From: an uncultured Eubacteriales bacterium
GTDB lineage: Bacteria; Bacillota; Clostridia; Oscillospirales; Acutalibacteraceae
DNA length: 64,000 nucleotides
NCBI GenBank assembly: GCA_934454655.1
Contig: CAKSFK010000001.1
Location: 59,298 to 123,297, forward strand
Direction of reading: 5' to 3'
Below the pieces are notes generated by a model. It saw only the letters and a list, made by a program, of their open reading frames with translations, searched no databases and was not told where the DNA came from. Below are positions 54,147 through 63,979 of this stretch, in pieces. How positions within the stretch are numbered: the stretch's first letter is position 1; each line of letters begins with the position of its first letter. The position numbers and the translations under genes are program-made.

Positions 54147-55285
54147 TGAAAAGGCTTTCGGTTTTGGGTTCAACAGGCTCTATCGGCACACAGGCGCTTG
54201 AGGTTGCCGAAAAAAACGGCTGGAGCATAACGGCGCTGGCGGCAGGCAGGAACGTAACGCTTGCGGAAGAGCAGGCAAGAAAATTTAAACCTCGGTTTGT
54301 CGCGATGTATGACAAAGCCGCCGCAAAGGAGCTTGAAATAAAGCTTCGGGACACCGATACAAAGGTGCTTTCGGGCGAAGAGGGCGTTGTTGCCGCCGCT
54401 GAGAGCGACTGCGACACCGTGCTTAACTCCGTTGTGGGCATTGCGGGGCTGAAGCCCACCCTTGCGGCAATAAACAGGAGAACAACGGTTGCCCTTGCCA
54501 ACAAGGAAACGCTTGTAACGGGCGGCAAAATTGTAAACAAAAGGCTTAAGGAAACCGGCGCTAAGCTTTTGCCGGTGGACAGCGAACATTCGGCAATTTT
54601 TCAGTCACTGCAGGGCGCGCCGCAAAATTCGCTTAAAAAAATATTGCTTACGGCATCGGGCGGTCCGTTTTACGGCAAAAAACGCGCCGAGCTTGAAAAC
54701 GTAACGGTTAAGGACGCGCTTAATCACCCCAACTGGTCGATGGGCGCTAAAATAACGGTCGATTCGGCAAGCCTTATGAACAAGGGACTTGAGGTTATAG
54801 AGGCAGTGCATCTTTTCGGCGTTAAGGCGGATAACATTGAGGTGCTGGTACACAGGCAGAGTATTCTGCACTCGGCGGTTGAGCTTTGCGACGGCGCGGT
54901 TATAGCGCAGTTAGGCACGCCGGATATGCGCCTGCCCATACAGTACGCACTGACCTACCCCGAGCGCGCCGACAACGCGTTTGAGCGCTTAAGCCTTACG
55001 GACATAGGCACGCTTACCTTTGAAAAGCCCGACGCCGAAACCTTTAAATGCCTGCCGCTTTGCGTTAAGGCAATAAACGAGGGCGGACTTGCGCCCACCG
55101 CGGTGAACGGCGCAAACGAAGAGGCGGTTGCGCTGTTTTTGGCGGGTAAAATTAAATTTTTGCAGATTGCCGATTTGGCGGAGAAAGCGCTTATGCGCGT
55201 TCACAACAAAAAGGATTTCACTTTGGAGGACATTCTTGAAACCGACAGAGAGGCAAGGACACTTGTAAGGGAAACCGTTTTTTGA
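54146..55285 (+). CDS. dxr: 1-deoxy-D-xylulose-5-phosphate reductoisomerase
   Basis: 379 residues. NADPH motif VLGSTGSIGTQALEV, then VALANKETLVTGG, LPVDSEHSAIFQ, LTASGGPF and HPNWSMGAKITVDSASLMNK. It catalyses the first committed step of the MEP isoprenoid route; ispG, two genes on, catalyses a late step, and the products feed UppS and MiaA. Confidence 0.98.
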   Translation: MKRLSVLGSTGSIGTQALEVAEKNGWSITALAAGRNVTLAEEQARKFKPRFVAMYDKAAAKELEIKLRDTDTKVLSGEEGVVAAAESDCDTVLNSVVGIAGLKPTLAAINRRTTVALANKETLVTGGKIVNKRLKETGAKLLPVDSEHSAIFQSLQGAPQNSLKKILLTASGGPFYGKKRAELENVTVKDALNHPNWSMGAKITVDSASLMNKGLEVIEAVHLFGVKADNIEVLVHRQSILHSAVELCDGAVIAQLGTPDMRLPIQYALTYPERADNAFERLSLTDIGTLTFEKPDAETFKCLPLCVKAINEGGLAPTAVNGANEEAVALFLAGKIKFLQIADLAEKALMRVHNKKDFTLEDILETDREARTLVRETVF

Positions 55286-55291
55286 TTTTAT

Positions 55292-56362
55292 TTGGATCGG
55301 GTGGTTACTATTTCAGCTTTACTTAACATCTGGAGCAACGTTTGGCCCTACCTTGCGGCGGTTGCGCTGTTTTTAATTTTAATTATAATTCACGAGTTCG
55401 GACATTTTATTGCCGCCAAGCTTTTGGGCGTTCGAGTTAACGAGTTTGCTGTGGGGTTCGGTCCCAAGCTTTTTTCAAAGCAGGGGCGAGAAACAAAGTA
55501 TTCCGTAAACCTTGTGCCGCTGGGCGGTTACTGCGCTATGGAGGGCGAGGACGAGCAAAGCGGCGACGACCGCGCATTTTGCAACAAAAAGCCGTGGAGA
55601 AGATTTATTATTGTGGCTATGGGCGCCGTGTTCAACCTTATTTTGGGGCTTATAATAGTCGCCGTAACCTTAGCCCCGCAAAAGGCGTTTAATTCCACGG
55701 TTGTGGCGGAGTTTAAGGAAAACGCCGTAAGTGAGCAATCGGGACTTAAAGTAAACGATAAAATAATTGAGGTGGACGGCAGAAAAATTTTCTCCACCTA
55801 CGACCTAAGCTACGCCTTTACCAACGTTAAGAACGGCAAAATAGATATGGTTGTAAAGCGCGACGGCAAAAAGACCGAGCTTAAGAACGTTGCGTTTGAG
55901 TCATCGACGGAAAACGGGATAAGCTATTTAAACGTGGATTTTTATGTTTACGGCATAAGAAAGACCTTCGGTTCTTACATTAAGCAGACCTTTGCAACCG
56001 CCGCTTCCTACTGTGCGGTGGTGTGGCGTTCGCTTATTGATCTGATAGGCGGAAAATACGGCATAAGCGCAATGTCAGGCCCTGTGGGGGTTACGGCGGC
56101 AATAGGCTCTGCCGCAAAGGAAAGCCTTAAAAATCTGCTGCCCATTATGGCGCTTATAACCATTAATCTGGGCATTTTCAATTTGCTTCCTCTGCCCGCG
56201 CTCGACGGCGGCAGACTGCTGTTTATTTTAATTGAGATGATATTCAGAAAGCCCGTGCCGCAAAAGTATGAGGCGATAGTTCACGCCGTGGGCTTTGCGC
56301 TGCTTATAGGCTTTATGTTGCTTATAACCGCAAAGGACATCTGGGCGCTTATAACAGGGTGA
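55292..56362 (+). CDS. rseP: RseP/RasP-type site-2 membrane protease
   Basis: 356 residues. The zinc site HEFGHF lies in the first membrane helix (about residues 33-38) and the second metal/active motif in NLLPLPALDGGRL (about 290-302); a PDZ domain lies between (about 125-190). It cleaves membrane-embedded regulators such as anti-sigma factors. Start uncertain: TTG at 55292 or GTG at 55301, neither with an ideal ribosome site. Confidence 0.94.
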   Translation: MDRVVTISALLNIWSNVWPYLAAVALFLILIIIHEFGHFIAAKLLGVRVNEFAVGFGPKLFSKQGRETKYSVNLVPLGGYCAMEGEDEQSGDDRAFCNKKPWRRFIIVAMGAVFNLILGLIIVAVTLAPQKAFNSTVVAEFKENAVSEQSGLKVNDKIIEVDGRKIFSTYDLSYAFTNVKNGKIDMVVKRDGKKTELKNVAFESSTENGISYLNVDFYVYGIRKTFGSYIKQTFATAASYCAVVWRSLIDLIGGKYGISAMSGPVGVTAAIGSAAKESLKNLLPIMALITINLGIFNLLPLPALDGGRLLFILIEMIFRKPVPQKYEAIVHAVGFALLIGFMLLITAKDIWALITG

Positions 56363-56368
56363 CGGAAA

Positions 56369-57418
56369 ATGACCGAATATAAAACAAAAAAAGTGTTTGT
56401 CGGCGGCATGGCAATCGGCGGCGGAGCACCCGTTACGGTGCAGTCAATGCTCAACGTCCCGTCGCACGATATTAAGGGCAACGTTAACCAGGCAAAAGCG
56501 CTTGAAAGCGCGGGGTGCGATATTGTACGCGTGTCCGTTCCCGACAGGCAAAGCGTTAAAACACTGGCGGCACTTAAAGACAACATATCAATACCCGTTG
56601 TCGCCGATATTCATTTTGATTACAAACTGGCGCTTGAAAGCGTGGCAGCAGGGGCGGACAAAATAAGAATAAACCCCGGCAACATCGGCTCGGACGACAG
56701 GGTGAAGGCCGTTGCAAACGCCTGCAAGGCGGCGGGAGTACCCATAAGAATAGGAGTAAATTCCGGCTCGGTTGAAAAAAACATCTTGGCAAAATACGGC
56801 GCGCCGACCCCCGAAGCTATTGTGGAAAGCGGGCTTTACCACATATCGCTGCTTGAAAAATTCGATTTTTGCGATATTGTACTGTCCCTTAAAAGCTCGG
56901 ATGTTGTTACAATGTATAACGCGTATGTGCTGGCGGCGGAAAAATGCCGCTATCCCCTGCACCTCGGCGTTACCGAGGCGGGTACCGCGGCAAGCGGAAC
57001 AATAAAATCCGCCGCGGGCATAGGCGGTCTGCTGCTGCGCGGAATAGGCGATACGATACGCATCTCCTTAACCGACGACCCCGTGCGCGAGGTCGAGGCG
57101 GGAAAAAGCCTTTTAAAGGCGCTGGGACTGCGCGCGGGCGGTGTTAAATTTGTTTCCTGCCCCACCTGCGGCAGAACAAAAATAGACCTTATTAAAATTG
57201 CGAACGAGGCGGAACAGCGCCTTAAAAACTGCGATAAAAATATAACCGTTGCCATTATGGGCTGTGTTGTAAACGGTCCGGGCGAGGCAAAGGAAGCCGA
57301 CATAGGCATTGCCGGAGGGGACGGCTGCGGAGTGCTGTTTAAAAACGGCGAGATTATAAAAAAAGTGCCGGAAAGCGCGCTGCTTGACGAGCTTTTGGCG
57401 GAAATCGATAAAATGTAA
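56369..57418 (+). CDS. ispG: 4-hydroxy-3-methylbut-2-en-1-yl diphosphate synthase (IspG/GcpE)
   Basis: 349 residues: TIM-barrel part (GGGAPVTVQSMLN, VPDRQSVKTLAALK, IRINPGNIG) and a C-terminal [4Fe-4S] domain with CPTCGRT and GCVVNGPGEA. It carries out the penultimate MEP pathway step. It is 6 bases after rseP. Confidence 0.98.
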   Translation: MTEYKTKKVFVGGMAIGGGAPVTVQSMLNVPSHDIKGNVNQAKALESAGCDIVRVSVPDRQSVKTLAALKDNISIPVVADIHFDYKLALESVAAGADKIRINPGNIGSDDRVKAVANACKAAGVPIRIGVNSGSVEKNILAKYGAPTPEAIVESGLYHISLLEKFDFCDIVLSLKSSDVVTMYNAYVLAAEKCRYPLHLGVTEAGTAASGTIKSAAGIGGLLLRGIGDTIRISLTDDPVREVEAGKSLLKALGLRAGGVKFVSCPTCGRTKIDLIKIANEAEQRLKNCDKNITVAIMGCVVNGPGEAKEADIGIAGGDGCGVLFKNGEIIKKVPESALLDELLAEIDKM

Positions 57419-57432
57419 ACGGAGTGTAAAAA

Positions 57433-60400
57433 GTGGGCAAGGCATTGTTTTCTCAAATATTTGACAACGCGGTTTCGCCGGATATTCTCGGAGTATTCGG
57501 CAATGCCGTTATAAGAAAATGCTCCCTTGACACCGAAGGACGCACTCTTAACGCCGAACTGGGAACCGAAAAATACATATCGGCAGATACGCGACACCTG
57601 CTTGCAAACGAACTTAAGAACAGCTTAAAGCTTAACGCCTGCACGGTAAACTGCACCTTTGCGCCCGACTCTTTAATACCCGCCGCCTGCACGGACATTG
57701 CGGCGGAGCTTAAGGTAAAAAACGCCGCGCTCAACGGATATTTTAACGGCGCGGAATTTAAGCTTAACGGCGATAACGTTAAAATCACCCTTAAATACGG
57801 CGGTTATGACACTATAACCGACTGCGGATTTGAAAACGCGTTCCGACACATAATTAAAGAACGTTTCGGGCGGGAGGTTACCGTAACGTTTGACGGTCAG
57901 CTTGAAAAGGTTGAAATTGAGCTGCCGCCGGAAGAGCCGCAAACATCGGCGGCAAAAGCCGAAAGACCGCAGGCGCCCGCTCAAAGGCAGTCCGCTCCCG
58001 AAAGACCGGCGGCGCCGAAAAAGGAAATTAAGTTTGAAAAGAGAAATGCAAGACCCGATAACGGCATAGTTTATCTTGATAACCCGCAGCAGTTTTACGG
58101 CAGAGGGGGTATTTCAAACAACACCCGCGATATGATAACCGTTACGGGGGACGACACCGAAGTTGCCTGCTGGGGCGAGGTTTTCGGGCTTGAAACGCGC
58201 AACATCAAGACCAAGCGCGGCAATGATATGACAATTGTCAACTTCTCGTTCAGCGACCACACAAATTCGCTTAATGCCTCGCTGTTTATCGATACCAGCC
58301 GTATGGGGGACATTGCGCCCTTAAGGGACGGCGCGTTTATACTTGTAAACGGTTCTTACGAATTTGATAACTACAAAAAGGATTTCATTGTAAGGCCGCG
58401 CGCTATGGCGCTTTTGCAGAAATATACCGAAAAGGACGAGCACGAGGGCGAAAAGCGCGTTGAACTGCACTGCCACACCAATATGTCCGCAAAGGACGCG
58501 GTATCCTCTGCCGACGCAATTGTAAAACAGGCTTACGAATGGGGTCACAAGGCGATCGCCATTACCGACCACGGCGTTGTTCAGGCATATCCCGCCGCGG
58601 CGGGCGCCGTTAAGGCAATTCGCAAATCGGGCGGCGAGTTTAAGGTTATTTACGGCGTTGAATCCTACTTTGTAGACGACGTTAACAACAACGTAGAGGG
58701 GCTTAATGCCAAGCAGACGGCAAAGTTCCGCTACCACCAGATTATACTTGTTAAAAACCTTACAGGGCTTAAAAATCTTTACAAGCTGGTGTCCGAAGCG
58801 CACCTGCACGATTTCCGCGGCAAGCCGCTGACAATGCGGAGCAAGCTTGACAAACTGCGCGAGGGACTCATTTTGGGCAGTGCCTGCGAGCAGGGCGAAC
58901 TGTACCGCGCGATAATTGACGAAAAGCCCGAGGAAGAGCTTTTAAGAATTGCCGATTATTACGATTATCTTGAAATTCAGCCTCTCGGTAACAACGCGTT
59001 TATGGTGCGCGAATCCTCATACCCCGATAAAAAGGATAAGAAAACGGGGGCAGTTATACCCAACCGCTTTAAAAAGGTTACCGATTTTGAGGTTATTAAA
59101 AACTTTAACCGCAAGGTGGTTGAGCTGGCGGACAAGCTCGGCAAGCCGGTTGTTGCCACGGGGGACGTGCATTTTCTTAAAAAGAGCGACGATATAATTC
59201 GCAAGATATTAATGGCGGGTCAGGGCTTTGACGATTTTGACAATCAGGCGCCCCTGTACCTTAAAACGACCGACGAAATGCTTGCCGATTTTGATTATTT
59301 CGGCGAGCGCGCGCGTGAATTTGTAATTGATAACCCGAATAAAATCGCCGATATGGTGGACGGCGACGTTATCCCCGTGCCGGACGGCAACTATCCGCCG
59401 GTGATAGAAGGATCGGACGAACTGCTGCACGACATATGTTGGGATACGGCACACAAAATATACGGCGAGGATCTGCCCGATGTTGTTAAAAACCGCCTTG
59501 AAAAGGAGCTTAACTCCATTATCAACAACGGCTTTTCAATAATGTATATCTCGGCGCAGAAGCTTGTGGCATACAGCGAGGAAAACGGCTACTTGGTAGG
59601 CTCCCGCGGTTCGGTCGGCTCTTCCTTTGCCGCAACAATGGCGGGCATTTCCGAGGTTAACCCCCTGCCGCCGCACTATGTTTGCCCCGAGTGCCGTTAC
59701 AGCGAGTTTTTCTTAAAGGGCGAGGTGGGCTCGGGCTTTGACCTGCCCGAAAAAAAATGCCCCAAATGCGGCGCTCTGCTTAACCGCAACGGACACGACA
59801 TTCCGTTTGAAACGTTTTTGGGCTTTAAGGGCGATAAGGTGCCGGATATTGACCTTAACTTTTCGGACGAATTCCAGAACTCGGTGCAGAAATACACCGA
59901 AACGCTGTTCGGCAGTGAAAACGTGTTTAAAGCCGGTACTATTTCAACGGTTGCCGAAAAGACCGCTTACGGCTTTGCGAAGGCATATGCGGAGAAAAAG
60001 GGCATAACCCTAAGCAATGCGGAACTGAACCGCCTGGCGTCGCTTGTTGAAAAGGCGCAGATAAAGCAGACCACCGGTCAGCACCCGGCGGGAATGATAA
60101 TTGTGCCTAAAACCAACACAATTTACGATTTCTGCCCCATACAGCACCCTGCGGACGACGTTAATTCCGATATTATAACCACCCATTTCGACTTCCACTC
60201 AATTCACGATACAATATTAAAGCTTGACGAACTGGGTCACGTTGTGCCGACGACCTACAAATATCTCGAAGAATACACCGGCATACCCGTAAGCGACGTT
60301 TCAATGAGCGACCCCGAGGTTTACAGCCTGTTCACCTCAACCAAGGCTTTGGGCGTTCTGCCCGAGGAGATAGACTCCAAGACCGGCACCTACTGCCTGC

Positions 60401-61293
60401 CCGAATTCGGCACAAAATTCGTGCGTGAAATGCTTATTGACTGCCAGCCCAAAAACTTCTCCGACCTGCTTCAGATTTCAGGTCTTTCCCACGGCACGGA
60501 CGTTTGGCTCGGCAACGCAAAGGACCTTATCGACAAGGGCATATGCACAATTTCCGAGGTTATAGGAACGCGCGATAACATAATGGTGTACCTGATTCAT
60601 AAAGGTCTTGAAGAGGGCAGGGCGTTTAAAATAACCGAAACGGTGCGTAAGGGTCTTGTCGCAAAGGGCAAGGTTTCGGCTGAGGACTGGAGCGCCATGG
60701 AGGACGATATGCGCTCTCACGGCGTGCCCGAGTGGTATATTGACAGCTGTCACAAAATCAAGTATATGTTCCCCAAAGCCCACGCGGCGGCATATGTTAT
60801 TTCGGCTCTGCGGCTTGCCTGGTACAAGGTTCACCGCCCGCTTGAGTTTTACTGTGCCTACTTTACCGCCCGCCCCGAGGATGTGGACGTTCCCACAATA
60901 ATGAACGGCAAGCAGGCGGTAAGGCAGTATTTGCAGAACATAAAAGCAAAGGGCAAGGAAGCCACCAAAAAAGAGCTTGACGTTTACAACAATATGCTTA
61001 TATTTAACGAAATGATGTCGCGCGGCATTGAGGTGCTCCCGATAGACATCAATCACTCCCACGCAATGAAATATCTGCCCGAAAACGGTAAGATGCGTCT
61101 GCCGTTCGGGGCGCTGTCCGGCGTCGGCGAAAAGGCGGCTTACTCAATTTACGAGGCGGCGCAAAAGGGCGATTTTGTATCGCGCGAAGATTTCCAGATC
61201 GAGGCGGGCGTTTCAAAGACCATTATTCAGAACCTCTCCGACCTCGGCGCTATGAACGATCTTCCCGATACAAATCAAATTTCAATGTTTTAA
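57433..61293 (+). CDS. polC: DNA polymerase III PolC, lacking the inserted exonuclease domain
   Basis: 1286 residues, some 150 shorter than usual PolC. In order: N-terminal domains, an OB-fold (about 225-325), PHP domain (HCHTNMS about 345; AITDHGVVQAYP; VATGDVHF), palm with the catalytic Asp pair PDIDLNF (about 803), a Cys4 zinc finger (CPECRYSEFF ... CPKCG), fingers (QTTGQHPAGMIIVP about 880) and a C-terminal helix-hairpin region. Normally a DnaQ-like exonuclease (with FDVETTG) interrupts the PHP domain after the YGVESYFVDD segment (about 405-412). Here the sequence runs straight on into LNAKQTAKFRYHQI, so proofreading must come from another protein or be absent. Confidence 0.96.
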   Translation: MGKALFSQIFDNAVSPDILGVFGNAVIRKCSLDTEGRTLNAELGTEKYISADTRHLLANELKNSLKLNACTVNCTFAPDSLIPAACTDIAAELKVKNAALNGYFNGAEFKLNGDNVKITLKYGGYDTITDCGFENAFRHIIKERFGREVTVTFDGQLEKVEIELPPEEPQTSAAKAERPQAPAQRQSAPERPAAPKKEIKFEKRNARPDNGIVYLDNPQQFYGRGGISNNTRDMITVTGDDTEVACWGEVFGLETRNIKTKRGNDMTIVNFSFSDHTNSLNASLFIDTSRMGDIAPLRDGAFILVNGSYEFDNYKKDFIVRPRAMALLQKYTEKDEHEGEKRVELHCHTNMSAKDAVSSADAIVKQAYEWGHKAIAITDHGVVQAYPAAAGAVKAIRKSGGEFKVIYGVESYFVDDVNNNVEGLNAKQTAKFRYHQIILVKNLTGLKNLYKLVSEAHLHDFRGKPLTMRSKLDKLREGLILGSACEQGELYRAIIDEKPEEELLRIADYYDYLEIQPLGNNAFMVRESSYPDKKDKKTGAVIPNRFKKVTDFEVIKNFNRKVVELADKLGKPVVATGDVHFLKKSDDIIRKILMAGQGFDDFDNQAPLYLKTTDEMLADFDYFGERAREFVIDNPNKIADMVDGDVIPVPDGNYPPVIEGSDELLHDICWDTAHKIYGEDLPDVVKNRLEKELNSIINNGFSIMYISAQKLVAYSEENGYLVGSRGSVGSSFAATMAGISEVNPLPPHYVCPECRYSEFFLKGEVGSGFDLPEKKCPKCGALLNRNGHDIPFETFLGFKGDKVPDIDLNFSDEFQNSVQKYTETLFGSENVFKAGTISTVAEKTAYGFAKAYAEKKGITLSNAELNRLASLVEKAQIKQTTGQHPAGMIIVPKTNTIYDFCPIQHPADDVNSDIITTHFDFHSIHDTILKLDELGHVVPTTYKYLEEYTGIPVSDVSMSDPEVYSLFTSTKALGVLPEEIDSKTGTYCLPEFGTKFVREMLIDCQPKNFSDLLQISGLSHGTDVWLGNAKDLIDKGICTISEVIGTRDNIMVYLIHKGLEEGRAFKITETVRKGLVAKGKVSAEDWSAMEDDMRSHGVPEWYIDSCHKIKYMFPKAHAAAYVISALRLAWYKVHRPLEFYCAYFTARPEDVDVPTIMNGKQAVRQYLQNIKAKGKEATKKELDVYNNMLIFNEMMSRGIEVLPIDINHSHAMKYLPENGKMRLPFGALSGVGEKAAYSIYEAAQKGDFVSREDFQIEAGVSKTIIQNLSDLGAMNDLPDTNQISMF

Positions 61294-61314
61294 ACACAAT
61301 AATTGGTGATCACT

Positions 61315-62922
61315 ATGAAACAACAAATGTATTTAAGAAAAACCGCTTTTGCACTGTACGCAGTTACCGCTGTCTTGCTTCTTGTGTTTTCCGTTTATAT
61401 GTTATGCTTTGAAAAAACTTCCGTTTACAGCCCGCGTGAGTATTTGCAGTCTAAAGTGATAAAAAATTACACGGTAACGGATGTTTCCGCCCCCGAAACG
61501 CCATTGGGGACAAAAAGGGTATACCGTTTCACGCCGGATGTTATTTCGGGCGACTCAAGCCTTATGTTTTACGTTGTTCACAACTATGCCGACGTAAGAA
61601 TCGACGGCATGCTTTTATACAGCTCATACCCCGGAAAAAACAATCGTTTGGGCAACTCTCCCTCAAGCTATTGGGTGGTAATACCCGTTACCGAGCTTGA
61701 CAGGGACAAAACCGTTACCGTAACACTGACGCCGGTATACAAAAGTGCCGTAAACAAAGTCCCTGATTTTATTATCGGTTCAAGGTATTCGCTGTTTATG
61801 AGGCAGCTTAGAGCCGACCTGCCGCAGATGGTGTTCTCAACACTCTGCATTGCCGTCGGTATTTTGCTTATTGCGGTTCAGCTTCACCTTATACTTAGAC
61901 GACGCACCTCCGCGTGGAACATGTTTTTTCTCGGCAACTCCTCCTTGCTGCTCGGAATATGGCGTATAACCGATACGCGCCTTTCCGCCTTTGTGTTTAA
62001 GGACCACACCATGGCAATAGGATACATAACGCTGGCGGCGCTTTTCATTATGTCCGCTCCAATACTTCTGTATGCCGATAAGCAATCGTCCGAGGACAGC
62101 TTCCCCGCGCTCAATATCGGGGCTGTTGCAACCTGCCTTGTCGCCCTTGTTTCTCTGGCGCTTCAGGTGTTCTCCGCCATTGACCTCCGCCAATGCCTTA
62201 CCGCCTGCCACGCAATGCTTATTATTGATATTGTGCTTTTGTTTTCCTCGGCATTCTTTTACAATCGACACGGCAGAAGAGATGTCAACTCGGTTATTTT
62301 CGCGCTGCTTCTTATATCCGGCGGAATCACGGATATAGTGGTTTTTTACGTAAAAGGCACCTCCTCGGGGATAACCATCACTCTTGCAGCGTTCCTTATT
62401 TACGCGGTGTACGAATTTATTGAAAACATTTTAAGCATAAATAAAAAAGCCCGCGTCGATTTAAAGACCAAGCTGTTTAATAAGGCTTACTGGGAGGACC
62501 TGATAAAAACCGACTCCGCAGAGGACGGAGAAATCGGTATGATAATGTTCGACCTTAACAGCCTTAAACGTACTAACGACACTTTGGGTCACAATGCCGG
62601 CGATAAAATGATACTTGAATTTTCGTCAATCTTGAAAAGGGAAATCGGCAAAAAGGAACTTCTGTGCCGCTGGGGCGGCGATGAATTTGCGGTATACGTC
62701 CGTGACGCCGACCGCCGTAAAGTAACGGAATACATTTCGGCTGTAACCGACGCGGTAAAAGCATACAACCGCTCCGGCAAGTCGGTTAAGATACATTTCG
62801 CCTGCGGATACGCTCTGTCGTGCGATTTCCCGGAGCTCTCACGCCGCGACCTTCTCGCAAAGGCGGACGAATATATGTATATCGACAAAAAGCGTTGGTA
62901 CGAAAAGCATCAAGAACACTAA
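61315..62922 (+). CDS. membrane-bound diguanylate cyclase (7TM sensor plus GGDEF)
   Basis: 535 residues. N-terminal helix (about 10-32), an extracytoplasmic domain (about 35-165), then about seven closely spaced helices (about 170-375) as in 7TMR-DISM-type receptors, and a GGDEF domain with the intact active site RWGGDEFAVYV (about 452-462). The inhibitory RxxD site is absent (GKKE in its place), so product inhibition may be missing. It makes c-di-GMP in response to an unknown external cue. It starts 22 bases after polC and may be read through from that operon; a terminator follows at 63010. Confidence 0.93.
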   Translation: MKQQMYLRKTAFALYAVTAVLLLVFSVYMLCFEKTSVYSPREYLQSKVIKNYTVTDVSAPETPLGTKRVYRFTPDVISGDSSLMFYVVHNYADVRIDGMLLYSSYPGKNNRLGNSPSSYWVVIPVTELDRDKTVTVTLTPVYKSAVNKVPDFIIGSRYSLFMRQLRADLPQMVFSTLCIAVGILLIAVQLHLILRRRTSAWNMFFLGNSSLLLGIWRITDTRLSAFVFKDHTMAIGYITLAALFIMSAPILLYADKQSSEDSFPALNIGAVATCLVALVSLALQVFSAIDLRQCLTACHAMLIIDIVLLFSSAFFYNRHGRRDVNSVIFALLLISGGITDIVVFYVKGTSSGITITLAAFLIYAVYEFIENILSINKKARVDLKTKLFNKAYWEDLIKTDSAEDGEIGMIMFDLNSLKRTNDTLGHNAGDKMILEFSSILKREIGKKELLCRWGGDEFAVYVRDADRRKVTEYISAVTDAVKAYNRSGKSVKIHFACGYALSCDFPELSRRDLLAKADEYMYIDKKRWYEKHQEH

Positions 62923-62939
62923 GAACTAAGATATGACGG

Positions 62940-62989
62940 CGCTCCGCCTGCGGCGTAGAAATATGCTCCTGTAAACAGCAGGCGGAGCG
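62940..62989. repeat. 12-bp inverted repeat after the diguanylate cyclase gene
   Basis: CGCTCCGCCTGC (62940-62951) pairs with GCAGGCGGAGCG (62978-62989) across 26 bases. No T-run follows. Function unclear. Confidence 0.6.
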
Positions 62990-63009
62990 GTGTGCTATAT
63001 GCTGCCTGT

Positions 63010-63053
63010 AGGCAAAACCCAAACCCGTTACGGTTTTGGGTTTTGCCTTTTTC
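63010..63053. terminator. bidirectional terminator after the diguanylate cyclase gene
   Basis: AGGCAAAACCCAAA stem with its complement (centre CCGTTACGG) followed by TTTTTC on plus; the minus strand also gives a stem for the reverse direction. Confidence 0.88.
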
Positions 63054-63055
63054 AC

Positions 63056-63442
63056 TCAGGATGTGGATGGGAGTGTATAGACTATCAGCGCATTGAGGTA
63101 TTTCTCTATAAGGCTTTTTGCAACAAAGCGTACTGCGCCGCAAAACGTTTCGGGCGTGCAGTTGCCGAGCCTGCCGAACGGCGCGTTGCCGAGTCCGTAA
63201 TCATTTGTTTTGCCTAAAACAACTATTATATCGGCTTTATCATCCATTTTAAGGCGTCTGTCATAATAATTTTCCCGTTCATCAAATTTATCGGGCTCGG
63301 GCTGTCTTGAAACTCTTGTTTCGCCTATACCGTAACCCACACATTCGGCACCGGTGTTTTTTTCAAGCCGTTTCCGGTAAACGTCGTTAATATTCGATAC
63401 CCCGGAGCCTGCGGTTATGCTGTCACCCAAAAATAAAATTTA
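63056..63442 (-). pseudogene. broken SGNH/GDSL hydrolase gene
   Basis: The minus-strand frame reads ILFLGDSITAGSGV, the SGNH catalytic Ser block, then GIGETRVSRQPEP, the block III-like VVLGKTNDYGLG (G.ND oxyanion residues) and FVAKSLIEKYLNALIVYTLP, where it stops. The C-terminal half with the catalytic Asp-His (usually DxxHP) is missing, and a TAA stands directly before ILFLG with no ATG. So both ends are lost. A separate function is unlikely. Confidence 0.7.
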
Positions 63443-63882
63443 CTTGCTCTTAAGTTCCGTTATATATTTTCCCAAAAAATAATATTGTTTCACATAGATA
63501 ATGTAAGCCCGATAATATCGAATCAACCTATATTATATGTACTTGCTTTCGCTACGGTGATATAACATCACAACAGCAGCGAAAAATCAATAACAACGAC
63601 ACAATAATGAATTTCCGAAAATGTTATTTTGTTTTGCAAAAGTCCGTTAATAAGCGGCGAATAATTCCGCCAATTTCCCCCGCCGGACAATGAACATTTG
63701 ATATTTTTTCGTGTCTGTATTACGCAATCGCTTGTCGGAGTCCGCACACGCACGGCAATGCCGGTAACTGCCGACAGATTCAAACACACAAACACACGCC
63801 GAATTTTAAGTTGCACAGTATAAGAAGCGTTTCACTGCATAAAACAAACCGCACACGGCACAGCACAACAATACCGAAAAAC
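63443..63882. other. gene-poor stretch, no supported feature
   Basis: About 440 bases, more AT-rich than the surrounding genes. One 82-codon minus-strand frame (63568-63816) has no ribosome site, no recognisable domain and odd composition. No tRNA, 5S rRNA or riboswitch motif was recognised on either strand. Confidence 0.5.
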
Positions 63883-63910
63883 AAAAAAGCGACCGGGAAA
63901 CCGATCGCTT
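63883..63910 (-). terminator. terminator of the rRNA operon
   Basis: Minus strand: AAGCGATCGG / CCGGTCGCTT stem with a TTTC loop, followed by TTTTTTG, about 70 bases after the 23S end. Confidence 0.82.
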
Positions 63911-63979
63911 AAATTCAACATTTGCTCGCACCCAAAAAACCGAACAAAGGAAGAGCAAGGTGAGGAACGAAAAGTAATA

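Noticed and set aside
63568..63816. 82-codon minus-strand protein
   Set aside because: No ribosome-binding site, no domain, low-quality composition, isolated in a gene-poor stretch.
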